Assembly: GCA_016926235.1 (NCBI GenBank) | Contig: JAFGOZ010000658.1 | Span: 1-15,199, forward strand | Direction: 5' to 3' | Source of the DNA: Bacteroidales bacterium | GTDB lineage: Bacteria > Bacteroidota > Bacteroidia > Bacteroidales > UBA10428 | Length of the DNA: 15,199 nt | In this document: positions 1 through 6,593 of the stretch, in pieces | Position numbering within the stretch: position 1 is the first letter of the stretch | How the letters are laid out: each line of letters begins with the position of its first letter | The notes under the pieces: generated by a model | What the model was told of the DNA's origin: nothing | What the model saw: only the letters and a program-made list of their open reading frames with translations | The model's database searches: none | Translations under genes and position numbers: made by a program

Positions 1-63
1 CGGGTAAAAATAACCGAAGGTTATTACGACGCAAGTACGAACATAATCAGGGCAAATATATAA
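1..63 (+). CDS. Possible C-terminal tail of a gene truncated by the window edge
   Basis: Frame 1 is open from the window edge to TAA at 61-63 and encodes 20 residues (RVKITEGYYDASTNIIRANI). The short 'GYYD' context is reminiscent of the C-terminal helix of small FlgM-like anti-sigma factors, but 20 residues are far too few to assign a family. It could equally be a chance open stretch. The stop codon lies inside a perfect inverted repeat (58-95). Confidence 0.28.
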   Translation, partial: RVKITEGYYDASTNIIRANI

Positions 64-95
64 CCTGCGTCGGAAAGCAGGGACACAGGTTATAT
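58..95 (+). other. Perfect 10-bp inverted repeat
   Basis: ATATAACCTG at 58-67 is repeated as its exact reverse complement at 86-95, with an 18-base spacer. It overlaps the stop of the possible upstream tail. The downstream side is not a clean T run, so it is at best a weak terminator; an operator or RNA structure is also possible. Confidence 0.45.
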
Positions 96-215
96 TCGTT
101 GATGTTTGATTCAACAAATCACGAGGACTTTGCGTGAAATTTATTACCTTTTTGGACAGCCTTAATCTATTGATTTTGTCGTTAATCAAGCCCTAACCCC
201 AATTCTCCCACTCAA

Positions 216-250
216 CGTCTTTCGTCTATCGTCATTCGGCCATCATCTTC
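216..250. repeat. Degenerate CGTCNNN heptamer repeat, copy 1
   Basis: Five consecutive 7-base units: CGTCTTT, CGTCTAT, CGTCATT, CGGCCAT, CATCTTC. The period is seven and the first bases are conserved while the last three vary. The same pattern recurs at 10705-10760 and 12366-12393, always between genes. The rest of 96-259 shows nothing else I can name. Confidence 0.7.
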
Positions 251-259
251 AAAAAAAAC

Positions 260-290
260 TTTGATTATTCCCGACAAAAGCGTATTATTG
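260..290 (+). promoter_or_regulatory. Bacteroidota-type promoter of the dehydrogenase gene
   Basis: TTTG at 260-263 is separated by 19 bases from TATTATTG at 283-290, one mismatch from the Bacteroidota -7 consensus TAnnTTTG. Transcription would start near 297, giving a leader of roughly 28 bases before the ATG at 325. Confidence 0.55.
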
Positions 291-324
291 CTTCTTTTTC
301 CATAACCTTGAAAATTAATAAACT

Positions 325-1389
325 ATGAGCAAAAAGTCCTACAACATTGCCGTGTTGCCCGGAGATGGCACCGGACCCGAAGTGGTAAGAGAAGGTGTAA
401 AAGTACTTAAAGCGGCAGCTGACAAATTTGGTTTTACGTTAAACTTCGAAAATTATAATTTTGGTGGCGATCGATACATCGCTACCGGAGAAGTGTTACC
501 CGACAATGCCGCCGATGAACTTAGAAAGCATGATGCCATATTTTTAGGAGCTATCGGCCATCCTGATGTTAAACCCGGAATTTTGGAGAAAGGAATTTTG
601 TTAAAACTGCGTTTTGACCTGGACCAGTATATAAACCTGCGTCCCGTGAAATTATATCCCGGTGTTCCAACTCCATTAAAAGACAAAGGACCTGAGCATA
701 TTGACTATGTTGTAGTGAGAGAAAATACCGGTGGCCTGTATACAGGTATTGGCGGTTTTACCATGAAAGGCACAAAAGATGAAGTAGCTGTTCAAAGTAT
801 GGTTTACAATCGTACACAGGTAGAGCGTTGCCTGCGCTATGCATTCGATTATACCCGCAAGAGAAACAAAAGAAAAACTTTGGCGCTTTGCGGTAAAACC
901 AATGTATTAACTTATGTATATGACTTATGGGAACGTGCATTTCATGAAATTGGTGCAAAGGATTATCCCGATATTAAGCGTGAATACTATCACGTGGATG
1001 CAACCTGCATGTGGATGGTGAAAAATCCCGAATGGTTTGATGTTATTGTAACAGGAAATATGTTTGGAGATATCATTACTGATCTCGGTGCCATAACCCA
1101 GGGAGGAATGGGTATTGCCGCCGGAGGAAATATAAATCCGAATGGAGTGAGTATGTTTGAACCGATTGGAGGTTCTGCACCAAAATACACAGGCATGAAC
1201 ATTATCAATCCTCTTGCATCTATAAGTTGTGGTGGTATGATGCTGGAACACCTGGGCGAAGAAGCCGCGGCTCAGGCTATTGAAAAATCAGTGATGAATG
1301 TTACTGCCAACAAACTTAAAGATATGGGGGCCGGTAAAATGGGGTACTCTACAAGTGAGGTAGGAGACCTGGTTGCAAATGGACTTTAA
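325..1389 (+). CDS. Isocitrate/isopropylmalate dehydrogenase family enzyme (LeuB-like)
   Basis: A 354-residue beta-decarboxylating dehydrogenase; family members oxidise a 2R-hydroxy acid and release CO2 in the cytoplasm (3-isopropylmalate in leucine synthesis, isocitrate in the TCA cycle, or tartrate). The N-terminal LPGDGTGPEV (11-20) is the family opening. Substrate and metal ligands are all in place: Arg96 and Arg106 in LLKLRFDLDQYINLRP, Arg132, Tyr139, Lys191, Asp225, Asp249 and Asp253. The LRFxLDxYxNLRP loop resembles actinobacterial-type LeuB. At the coenzyme site the usual LeuB HGSAPD is replaced by GGSAPKY: Lys287-Tyr288 are the residues that select NADP in E. coli isocitrate dehydrogenase, so NADP use is possible. 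No leuA, leuC or leuD is visible, and the gene has its own promoter and terminator, so the substrate is left open; LeuB is the most likely name. Confidence 0.85.
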   Translation: MSKKSYNIAVLPGDGTGPEVVREGVKVLKAAADKFGFTLNFENYNFGGDRYIATGEVLPDNAADELRKHDAIFLGAIGHPDVKPGILEKGILLKLRFDLDQYINLRPVKLYPGVPTPLKDKGPEHIDYVVVRENTGGLYTGIGGFTMKGTKDEVAVQSMVYNRTQVERCLRYAFDYTRKRNKRKTLALCGKTNVLTYVYDLWERAFHEIGAKDYPDIKREYYHVDATCMWMVKNPEWFDVIVTGNMFGDIITDLGAITQGGMGIAAGGNINPNGVSMFEPIGGSAPKYTGMNIINPLASISCGGMMLEHLGEEAAAQAIEKSVMNVTANKLKDMGAGKMGYSTSEVGDLVANGL

Positions 1390-1413
1390 TATTTTTCATA
1401 AAAATATATTTCG

Positions 1414-1447
1414 AACGAGGCTGTGAAACTCAACAGTCTCGTTTTTT
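1414..1447 (+). terminator. Rho-independent terminator after the dehydrogenase
   Basis: ACGAGGCTGT (1415-1424) pairs with ACAGTCTCGT (1433-1442) across an 8-base loop with one G.T wobble, and is followed by a T run ending at 1447. It lies 25 bases after the stop codon and makes the dehydrogenase gene monocistronic. Confidence 0.85.
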
Positions 1448-1556
1448 CATTCCTTACATGTTAAAAAGGGTTTTGGAATGTTTTTTGAATACTGATAAAT
1501 AGAAATAATCCGTCAAGAATTTCATAAAATATCCGATGAATATTTCAATACCATTT

Positions 1557-1589
1557 GTTGAAGATTTCGTATAAGAATTATTATTTTTG
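1557..1589 (+). promoter_or_regulatory. Probable promoter of the SPOR-domain gene
   Basis: TATTTTTG at 1582-1589 matches the Bacteroidota -7 consensus TAnnTTTG exactly. The -33 box is weak: GTTG at 1557-1560, 21 bases upstream, is the best candidate. The ATG follows 22 bases after the -7 box, so the leader is short. Confidence 0.5.
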
Positions 1590-1611
1590 ACCGTTTTAAT
1601 GTATCTCTGTT

Positions 1612-2589
1612 ATGATAAAGAAACAATATATATGCCTGTGCCTGATTATTTTGTCAGGATTTTTTACTGTTACAGGTGCACAGGTAAACAAAGAGGTACT
1701 TGATGAGCATGAACTGAATTTAAAGTTAAACGGATTTGATAAATCACGCATTGATGATGCAGACGTAAAACTCACAGAAGCTGCCAACCTGTTTGATAAA
1801 GCTTATAATACTTACGACACCTTAAATAAATCTACCTGGCCTGATGCGAATAAAACATTAAAGGAAGCTGTGAAAATATATGATGAGGCTATAACCACGA
1901 AATATGAGATTTATGATAAATATACACAAAAGTTTCTCAAAGGATTAAGCGGTTATTATTATGATGAACTGGACAGGGCAAAGTATTACGAGAACAAAGC
2001 AAATAACTACTTCAGGTTAGCCAGGTTAAATAAGAAGCTGGTTGACCTTTCAAAAGGGTTTTATGAAGAATTTCATGAATATAATGCAGCTTATCATAAC
2101 GAAATGTATGCCATATTAAACATGGGGCGAGCCCTCCGGATTTACCAGGACTGGCCTGTTCAATATGATTATGAATGGGACGATTATGTAAGACCGGCTG
2201 AAAAAGAAAATCCTTCATATAATTTAACGGAAATAGATGAAAAAAATGATACAGTAAAAGTCACGATATATGATACGGTATTGGTTATTATTGCAGATAC
2301 GCTTCGCATGAATGATCCAAGGATTTCTTTCAGGGTGCAGATAGCTGCACACCGGAAACCGCTTTCAAGGCAATATTTGCGTACTTTATATAAAGGAAAT
2401 GAAAAAATCTTTATGATTCAGGAAGAAGGTTGGTATAAATACTCCATAGGCTCATATTTCACAAAACTAGATGAGGCGCAACAGGTTTTAAATGCATGCA
2501 ATGTAAAAGATGCTTTTATAACATGTTACCAATACGGTCAAAAGCTGGACTTTAAGGAAGCGGTGAGGCGGTATAATTTGCAGCGGTGA
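1612..2589 (+). CDS. Secreted protein with helical N-terminal region and C-terminal SPOR-like domain
   Basis: 325 residues. Residues 1-23 are a signal peptide (short Lys-rich start, hydrophobic LCLIILSGFFTV, cleavage near TGA-Q). Residues 30-200 are rich in Asn, Lys, Tyr and Glu with helical, tetratricopeptide-like character but no repeat I can name. The C-terminal stretch about 238-315, opening FRVQIAAHRKPL and continuing through GWYKYSIGSYFTKLDEAQQ, has the spacing of a SPOR domain, which binds denuded glycan strands of peptidoglycan. The protein is therefore probably periplasmic and acts at the cell wall. SPOR proteins of Bacteroidota commonly have uncharacterised helical N-terminal parts. 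It has its own promoter and no operon partner; the precise role is unknown. Confidence 0.75.
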   Translation: MIKKQYICLCLIILSGFFTVTGAQVNKEVLDEHELNLKLNGFDKSRIDDADVKLTEAANLFDKAYNTYDTLNKSTWPDANKTLKEAVKIYDEAITTKYEIYDKYTQKFLKGLSGYYYDELDRAKYYENKANNYFRLARLNKKLVDLSKGFYEEFHEYNAAYHNEMYAILNMGRALRIYQDWPVQYDYEWDDYVRPAEKENPSYNLTEIDEKNDTVKVTIYDTVLVIIADTLRMNDPRISFRVQIAAHRKPLSRQYLRTLYKGNEKIFMIQEEGWYKYSIGSYFTKLDEAQQVLNACNVKDAFITCYQYGQKLDFKEAVRRYNLQR

Positions 2590-2674
2590 GATGGTCCACG
2601 AACCCCGAAGGCTCAACGAAGTTAATTGCACGAATTATTTGAGGCGGGTTGAGTTAAAAGACGAAGGAGAAGAC

Positions 2675-2758
2675 AAAGGCAAACGCAAAGGCAAAGGCAA
2701 AGGCAGAAGCTGACCGCTGACCGCTGAAAACAATAAAACAATAAAACAATAAAACAAT
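2675..2758. repeat. Three stacked microsatellites directly upstream of a surface lipoprotein gene
   Basis: Three tandem repeats with different unit lengths follow one another without a gap: six 6-base units of the AAAGGC type (2675-2710, some degenerate), two and a half 7-base units TGACCGC (2711-2727), and four perfect 8-base units AAAACAAT (2727-2758). The last ends six bases before the ATG at 2765, so it forms the A-rich translation-initiation region. The rest of the 2590-2764 gap shows no convincing promoter or terminator. Confidence 0.85.
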
Positions 2759-2764
2759 ATACCC

Positions 2765-3703
2765 ATGAAAACCAAAACAACACCAACCAAAAACCTGCCC
2801 GGCTTAACCAGTTACCTGTTGCCCATAGTAACAGTGCTGCTTTTCACTATGGCCGAGTGTGACAAGAACGATGGCAATGGCGACGAACCAGAAAAAGGCG
2901 ATCCCCCTGTTGCCGGCTGCCAGGTGAGTACAAACAAAACATTAGTAGGATATGCCGTGAGTTTTACCGATAATTCTACCGGCGACCCCACAAGCTGGTA
3001 CTGGAGCTTTGGCGACGGCAGCAGCAGCACAGAGCAAAACACTACGCATAAATATGCCGCAGCGGGCAATTACCAGGTATACCTGGCAGCAGGCAATGAG
3101 TGGGGCACCGATACCTTTGCATGGGTTTCCAAAATTAAAGTATACGATACTATAATGACCGATGCCCAAAGCAATGCGTACAAAATTATACTTATAAACA
3201 AACAGATTTGGATGGCTGAAAACCTGAAGACTTACACACCCACAAGTCTGATTTATGGAAATGACACCACCAACGAAGCCATATATGGACGCCTCTACCA
3301 GTGGGAAGAAGCATGTACCGTTTGCCCTACGGGGTGGCACTTGTCAACCGATGAAGAGTGGCAGGCGCTGGAATCTTATTTAGGAATGTCCCAGGAAGAC
3401 CTGACAAAATTTGGAGAACGGGGCACCAATGAAGGGGGCAAACTGAAAGAAATAGGCACGGCATTATGGCATGAACCGAATACAGGAGCTACAAATGAAG
3501 TTGGTTTTTCCGCACTGCCTGGAGGGGATGCATATGACCCGAATACTTTTGGTGAAATAGGTCACACAGCCAATTTTTGGTGCAATTCCGCAGATTATTT
3601 TGGGGGAAGGGCATACAGGTATATTTACCATGATGAACAAATATTAAGAAGAAAACATACAACTATTCTAAATTATTATTCAGTTAGATGTTTAAAGGAT
3701 TGA
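2765..3703 (+). CDS. Probable surface lipoprotein: PKD domain plus Fibrobacter major paralogous (FISUMP) domain
   Basis: 312 residues. Residues 14-31 are a hydrophobic export segment ending at Cys32, followed by an acidic DKNDGNGDEPEK stretch like the surface-export signals of Bacteroidota lipoproteins; the residue before Cys is Glu rather than Gly/Ala/Ser, so lipidation is likely but not certain. Residues about 50-128 are a PKD domain (VSFTDNSTG, WYWSFGDGSSS, HKYAAAGNYQVYLAAGN). Residues about 130-312 are a FISUMP domain: the hallmark QIWMAENLKT at 148-157, CPTGWHLSTDEEW, NTGATNEVGFSALPGG and the C-terminal YYSVRCLKD are all present. FISUMP proteins are secreted or surface-attached and of unknown function, with PKD as a stalk or binding module. 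The start is fixed by the export signal just downstream of the AAAACAAT repeat. The next gene follows after 27 bases. Confidence 0.82.
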   Translation: MKTKTTPTKNLPGLTSYLLPIVTVLLFTMAECDKNDGNGDEPEKGDPPVAGCQVSTNKTLVGYAVSFTDNSTGDPTSWYWSFGDGSSSTEQNTTHKYAAAGNYQVYLAAGNEWGTDTFAWVSKIKVYDTIMTDAQSNAYKIILINKQIWMAENLKTYTPTSLIYGNDTTNEAIYGRLYQWEEACTVCPTGWHLSTDEEWQALESYLGMSQEDLTKFGERGTNEGGKLKEIGTALWHEPNTGATNEVGFSALPGGDAYDPNTFGEIGHTANFWCNSADYFGGRAYRYIYHDEQILRRKHTTILNYYSVRCLKD

Positions 3704-3730
3704 TGATTTAAAAGATTTCATTTCATTTAT

Positions 3731-3979
3731 ATGTTAAGTAAAAGACTTATTTATTTAATATTGTTATTTATCCCTGCTACTATTGGTTGGACACAGCAAG
3801 ATCTATGTTATACTTTTACTGAAATGTATTTGATGATAAACAAAGGGGGATCGGGTTGGCTGGACAGCTGGAATATTACAGCCGAATCGTATGGCGGATT
3901 GCCCGGTTTGCCGACATGTTCCATTCATGTGTTTGGCATAGTCTTTAGCGCAGTCCCGATGCATCGGGATCACAGTTAA
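3731..3979 (+). pseudogene. Truncated secreted-protein gene interrupted by a RAYT-1 repeat unit
   Basis: Native sequence is visible for about 55 residues: a signal peptide (MLSKRLIYLILLFIPATIGW, cleavage before TQQD) then DLCYTFTEMYLMINKGGSGW and a few more residues to about 3893. From about 3894 the frame runs into the RAYT-1 leader repeat, which supplies the rest of the reading frame and the stop at 3977-3979. The last 26 or so codons are therefore repeat DNA, not gene. Twenty-seven bases separate it from the lipoprotein gene, so it was probably the second gene of that operon. No family is recognisable from the remaining piece. Confidence 0.65.
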
Positions 3980-4127
3980 TAGTGAATCTCAGATTCACGG
4001 AATAAGAGCAAAATCTTTCAATATATCACACAATGTTTGTTCTATTTGAAAAAAAATGTTGCACGGTTGTGTAATTAATGATCAAGCGAAAGTATACTGT
4101 ATGTATTTAAATACCTGGTATTATTAG
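3894..4127 (+). mobile_element. RAYT-1 remnant A: hairpin leader plus first codons of the transposase
   Basis: This copy holds the perfect palindrome CCCGATGCATCGGG (3955-3968), a hairpin with arms GTGAATC/GATTCAC and loop TCA (3982-3998) followed by GGAATA, and then a decayed start of the RAYT-1 gene: ATG at 4056 opens MLHGCVINDQAKVY, clearly related to the MSHGCKINDQSK start of the longer copy at 5936, before unrelated sequence and a stop at 4125-4127. The same leader recurs near 5810, 8543 and 10330. Repeat-like sequence starts around 3894, where the upstream gene breaks off. Confidence 0.8.
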
Positions 4128-4206
4128 CCTTAATAGCCTAATTTTTATGATGGATTTTCAGTATTATGAAAATAAATTTATAATTTTGAAAAGAAATAGT
4201 AACAAT

Positions 4207-4437
4207 ATGAACAGATTGTTAAACAGAATAACCATTGATCCTGAAATTTGCCATGGTAAACCCTGTATCAGAGGAATGAGGTGGCCGGTGGAAGTCATTA
4301 TTGACATGTTAGGAGCAGGCATGACAACAGAAGAAATATTGGAAGATCATAAAGAATTAGAAAAAGAGGATATTTTAGCCAGTTTGCATTTTGCCAGGTT
4401 ATGTTTATCGGGTCATACAATTAAGGATGTAGCCTAA
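4207..4437 (+). CDS. DUF433-family antitoxin
   Basis: 76 residues starting at ATG 4207; an in-frame ATG at 4147 would add 20 residues that match nothing in the family. The opening ITIDPEICHGKPCIRGMRWPV (shown here across residues 8-28) is the DUF433 signature, with DMLGAGMTTEEILEDHKELEKEDILASLHFAR following as the DNA-binding-like helical part. DUF433 proteins are small antitoxins typically encoded just upstream of a DUF5615 PIN-like toxin, exactly as here: its TAA overlaps the next ATG by one base (TAATG at 4435-4439). It is expected to neutralise the toxin and repress the operon. The frame is intact although the toxin gene is broken. Confidence 0.85.
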   Translation: MNRLLNRITIDPEICHGKPCIRGMRWPVEVIIDMLGAGMTTEEILEDHKELEKEDILASLHFARLCLSGHTIKDVA

Positions 4438-4798
4438 TGAAATTCCTTTGTGATGTCCATATTTCGTATAAAGTAGTTGCTTTTATAAAATCACTGGGAT
4501 TTGAGGCTATTCATGTAAATGAGATACTGGATAAATCGGAAACTAAGGACTCGGATATTATCGCTTATGCCGATAAGAATGATTTCATTATAATAACCAA
4601 GGATGCTGATTTTAGGGATACCTTTTGTTAAAATCAATACCCAAAAAGCTTCTAAAGATTAATTTGGGCAAAATATCAAACCAGGAAGTTATCGATATTA
4701 TCAGGGAAAACATTGAATCAATTCATTAATTAAATGCCCAATCACATTTTCTGATCGAAGTCGATAAGGAAAATATTAATGTAATTGATTTTGAATAG
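4437..4798 (+). pseudogene. DUF5615 PIN-like toxin, broken by a frameshift and an in-frame stop
   Basis: The first 64 codons (MKFLCDVHISYKVV... ending IIITKDADFRDTFC) match the N-terminal half of a DUF5615 toxin, including the early Asp6 and the late TKDADF motif with two acidic residues expected at the nuclease site. Translation stops at 4629-4631. Adding one base in the T run at 4623-4626 restores a continuous frame: LLKSIPKKLLKINLG... to IRENIESIH, then TAA at 4727-4729, then in the same frame LNAQSHFLIEVDKENINVID to TAG at 4796-4798. The reconstructed protein, about 119 residues, has the length and end of the family. Two independent lesions make it a probable pseudogene; a sequencing error could explain the frameshift but not the second stop. 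Confidence 0.8.
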
Positions 4799-4834
4799 CC
4801 TCAGCCCGTCTTGAAATATAGGGTGCACTGCACT

Positions 4835-5030
4835 CCAGCAGGTCTTAATATATAAAGCAAGAGGTTTGTATTGCAAATACAAGGGATAGTAACAGGGGCA
4901 TTTTGATCTGGAAGTCAGAGATTTCCTTTTATGTGCGACGAAGTGACCGTTCAGAAGGCTTTCGGAACTCAGCACTTCCGAACGCTGCGGTGCTTGTTAG
5001 ACAGCCTGAAATATTGCCGAAAGTGAAAGG
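4835..5030 (+). mobile_element. Mosaic RAYT remnant: RAYT-2 end hairpin, palindrome and RAYT-1 internal fragment
   Basis: Positions 4835-4857 (CCAGCAGGTCTTAATATATA) resemble the left flank of the complete RAYT-2 unit near 6877. At 4866-4882 a hairpin with arms TTGTATT/AATACAA and loop GCA, followed by AAGGGATAGTAACA, matches the right end of the RAYT-2 unit at 7617. A different inverted repeat (TTCGGAA/TTCCGAA) lies at about 4958-4980 inside outer GAAGTG/CACTTC arms. Bases 4996-5030 carry TAGACAGCCTGAAATATTGC, identical to the codons for DSLKYC inside RAYT-1, then diverge. Pieces of both families are thus fused here. There is no intact gene in 4799-5104. Confidence 0.65.
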
Positions 5031-5075
5031 AATAGAAATGTTTACTTAAATAAAAACAATTTAGGCCATTTTTTT

Positions 5076-5083
5076 TAACTTTG
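5076..5083 (+). promoter_or_regulatory. Putative -7 box of the antitoxin/PIN operon
   Basis: TAACTTTG matches TAnnTTTG and lies 21 bases before the ATG at 5105. No convincing -33 TTTG is seen at the expected distance. Confidence 0.4.
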
Positions 5084-5104
5084 TACAACATAAAGAATAT
5101 TCAA

Positions 5105-5326
5105 ATGGGGATACTTAAACTAAACGATATACAAAGGGAGATATTAAATCTCTTCTCTAATGATATTCCAAAACAGCAATGGGAAGAGGTTAAATTCATT
5201 TTAAGTACTTATTTTTCTGAAAAGATATCTGATGAAGCTGATATGTTATGGGAAAAGAACGGATGGACTGAAGAAACGATGAAACAATGGACTAATGAGC
5301 ACTACAGGCGTAAAAGTAGTACTTGA
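5105..5326 (+). CDS. Antitoxin partner of a PIN-family toxin
   Basis: 73 residues from ATG 5105 (MGILKLNDIQREIL); an in-frame ATG at 5081 sits inside the -7 box and is unlikely. The protein is small, acidic and helical, with Trp/Glu-rich DEADMLWEKNGWTEETMKQW near the C-terminus, a form often seen for antitoxins paired with COG1569-type PIN toxins. Its last 32 bases overlap the start of the toxin gene, the strong coupling typical of TA operons. No DNA-binding motif is obvious. The assignment as antitoxin rests mainly on position and size. Confidence 0.7.
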   Translation: MGILKLNDIQREILNLFSNDIPKQQWEEVKFILSTYFSEKISDEADMLWEKNGWTEETMKQWTNEHYRRKSST

Positions 5327-5723
5327 TACAAATATTTTTATTACTATTTTTAGCAGGAAATCTCCTGCCAGATGGATTTTTGAGAAAATCATGAAGGGAG
5401 AATTTGAACTATGTATCAGTACTGAAATTTTATTAGAATATGAAGAGATTGTGGCAGAGAAACTCTCACCAACTATTGCTGCAAACCTGCTTGATCTGGT
5501 TCTCACAACAAAATCAATAAGCCAAACAAATGTATATTTTAGTTGGGGATTAATTCAAAGCGATCCTGAGGACAACAAATTTGTTGATTGTTATATTTCT
5601 TCAGGAGCATATTGTATTGTTACTAACGATAAGCATTTTAAAGAACTGAAAGAAGAAGATTTTCCGTATGTTAAGGTACTATCACTGGAAGAATTTGAGG
5701 CTGAGTTCAAGATGCCCGGTTAA
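5295..5723 (+). CDS. PIN-domain toxin (putative toxin component, COG1569-like), intact
   Basis: 142 residues, complete PIN nuclease: VVLDTNIFITIF with Asp11, EILLEYEEI with Glu48, SDPEDNKFVDCYISSGA with Asp93 and Asp98, and CIVTNDKHF with Asp112 form the acidic quartet that binds Mg/Mn in these ribonucleases. Toxins of this family are expected to cut RNA and arrest growth when free of antitoxin. The start at 5295 lies inside the upstream antitoxin gene (32-base overlap). No lesion is seen. This is one of three toxins in the region that appear able to work. Confidence 0.88.
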   Translation: MSTTGVKVVLDTNIFITIFSRKSPARWIFEKIMKGEFELCISTEILLEYEEIVAEKLSPTIAANLLDLVLTTKSISQTNVYFSWGLIQSDPEDNKFVDCYISSGAYCIVTNDKHFKELKEEDFPYVKVLSLEEFEAEFKMPG

Positions 5724-5794
5724 TAAGAAATTTTCAGTATTGATAAATGATAAAGAGAAGCAGTATAAGCAGAATTCCCTGTTTATCGAAGTCT

Positions 5795-5935
5795 TCCTGA
5801 ATATGTTTGCCGAAGTGATGTGTCCCGATGCATCGGGATAACTTCGTCATAGCTAAAAGTGAATCCCTGGTTCACGGAATAAGGGCGAAATTTTTCAATA
5901 TCACACAATGTTTTTTATATTTGAGAAAAAAGGAT
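5795..5935 (+). repeat. RAYT-1 leader repeat, copy B
   Basis: The palindrome CCCGATGCATCGGG (5824-5837) is enclosed by outer arms CGAAGT/ACTTCG (5811-5816, 5841-5846). A second hairpin at 5859-5875 has arms GTGAATC/GGTTCAC with one wobble, followed by CGGAATAAGGG. A -7 box TATATTTG at 5916-5923 precedes the transposase ATG at 5936. This is the only copy of the leader still attached to most of its gene. Confidence 0.8.
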
Positions 5936-6373
5936 ATGTCGCACGGCTGCAAAATAAACGATCAGTCAAAAGCCTATTATCTGACGCTTACAATTGTTGA
6001 ATGGATTGATATTTTTACACGCAAGGTTTACAGGGATATTGTTATAGACAGCCTGAAATATTGCCAGAAAGAAAAGGGTTTGGAACTATTTGCTTATGTC
6101 ATTATGAGCAATCATATACATATGTTCTGCAGGTCAGCATTTGATGATCTGAGTGGATTGATACGTGATTTTAAGAAGTTTACGAGTAGTGAGATTATTA
6201 ATACTATTTCAGATAAAGAAGAAAGCAGAAGCGATTGGTTGTCGAATGTATTTAAGTTTGAGGCAACAAAGCATAAGAGGAATAGTAAATATCAAATATG
6301 GCAGCAAAATAATTATCCTGAAGAAGTATATTCAAACAAGTTTATAAAACAAAAAGTAAATATAAATTGTTAA
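5936..6373 (+). pseudogene. RAYT-1: REP-associated tyrosine transposase, C-terminally truncated
   Basis: 145 residues from ATG 5936 (MSHGCKINDQSK); the longer frame back to 5828 runs through the hairpin leader and is not real. It aligns along its length with the complete RAYT-2 protein at 7023: WIDIFTRK, IDSLKYCQKEKG, the HUH metal-binding motif SNHIHM (His60, His62), FKKFTS and KYQIWQQNNYPEEVYS. It ends in KQKVNINC just where the catalytic tyrosine motif (YxHxNPV) should follow, so nucleophile and C-terminal part are missing. Y1 transposases of this kind cut single-stranded hairpins and are linked to REP repeats. This copy cannot be catalytic. The break lies immediately before the promoter of the next TA module. 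Confidence 0.85.
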
Positions 6374-6378
6374 ATTTG
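6371..6378 (+). promoter_or_regulatory. -7 box in the shared TA leader, copy 1
   Basis: TAAATTTG fits TAnnTTTG. It belongs to a leader (GTTAAATTTG, then TAG-AGATAAAACATTGAAA with small differences) that recurs almost base for base before the antitoxin genes at 7918 and, in its first part, 8873. Confidence 0.5.
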
Positions 6379-6401
6379 TAGTAGATAAAACATTGAAAGT
6401 T

Positions 6402-6590
6402 ATGAAGGGCATACATTATTTAACCGATGATAATAACGAAAGAATCGCAGTCCAAATTGATTTGGTAAAGTATGGCAATTTATGGGAAGATTTTTATGAC
6501 TGTTTAATTGCGGAGCAAAGAAAGGACGAAGAAACCATACCTTGGGAAAATGTAAAAAAGGCACTGAAGGACAATGGTAAACTTGATTAG
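6402..6590 (+). CDS. Antitoxin partner of a RelE-family toxin
   Basis: 62 residues from ATG 6402; the TTG at 6393 would add three residues but lies in the leader shared with the TA module at 7918, where the homologous position precedes the ATG. The sequence MKGIHYLTDDNNERIAVQID followed by LVKYGNLWEDFYDCLIAEQR is of the kind found upstream of RelE toxins in many bacteria: a short beta-strand start (phd/RelB-like) and an acidic C-terminal tail that would wrap the toxin. Three bases separate it from the toxin gene. Expected to bind and silence the RelE protein and autoregulate the operon. Confidence 0.78.
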   Translation: MKGIHYLTDDNNERIAVQIDLVKYGNLWEDFYDCLIAEQRKDEETIPWENVKKALKDNGKLD

Positions 6591-6593
6591 CTC

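Noticed and set aside
4147..4206. Longer start for the DUF433 antitoxin
   Set aside because: The extra 20 residues precede the usual family start and lie next to the RAYT-1 remnant; ATG 4207 gives the normal length.
5828..5935. N-terminal extension of the RAYT-1 reading frame from ATG 5828
   Set aside because: It runs through the palindrome and hairpin leader; copies A, C and D and the homologous RAYT-2 all start at the MSHGCK/MSEKYK position.
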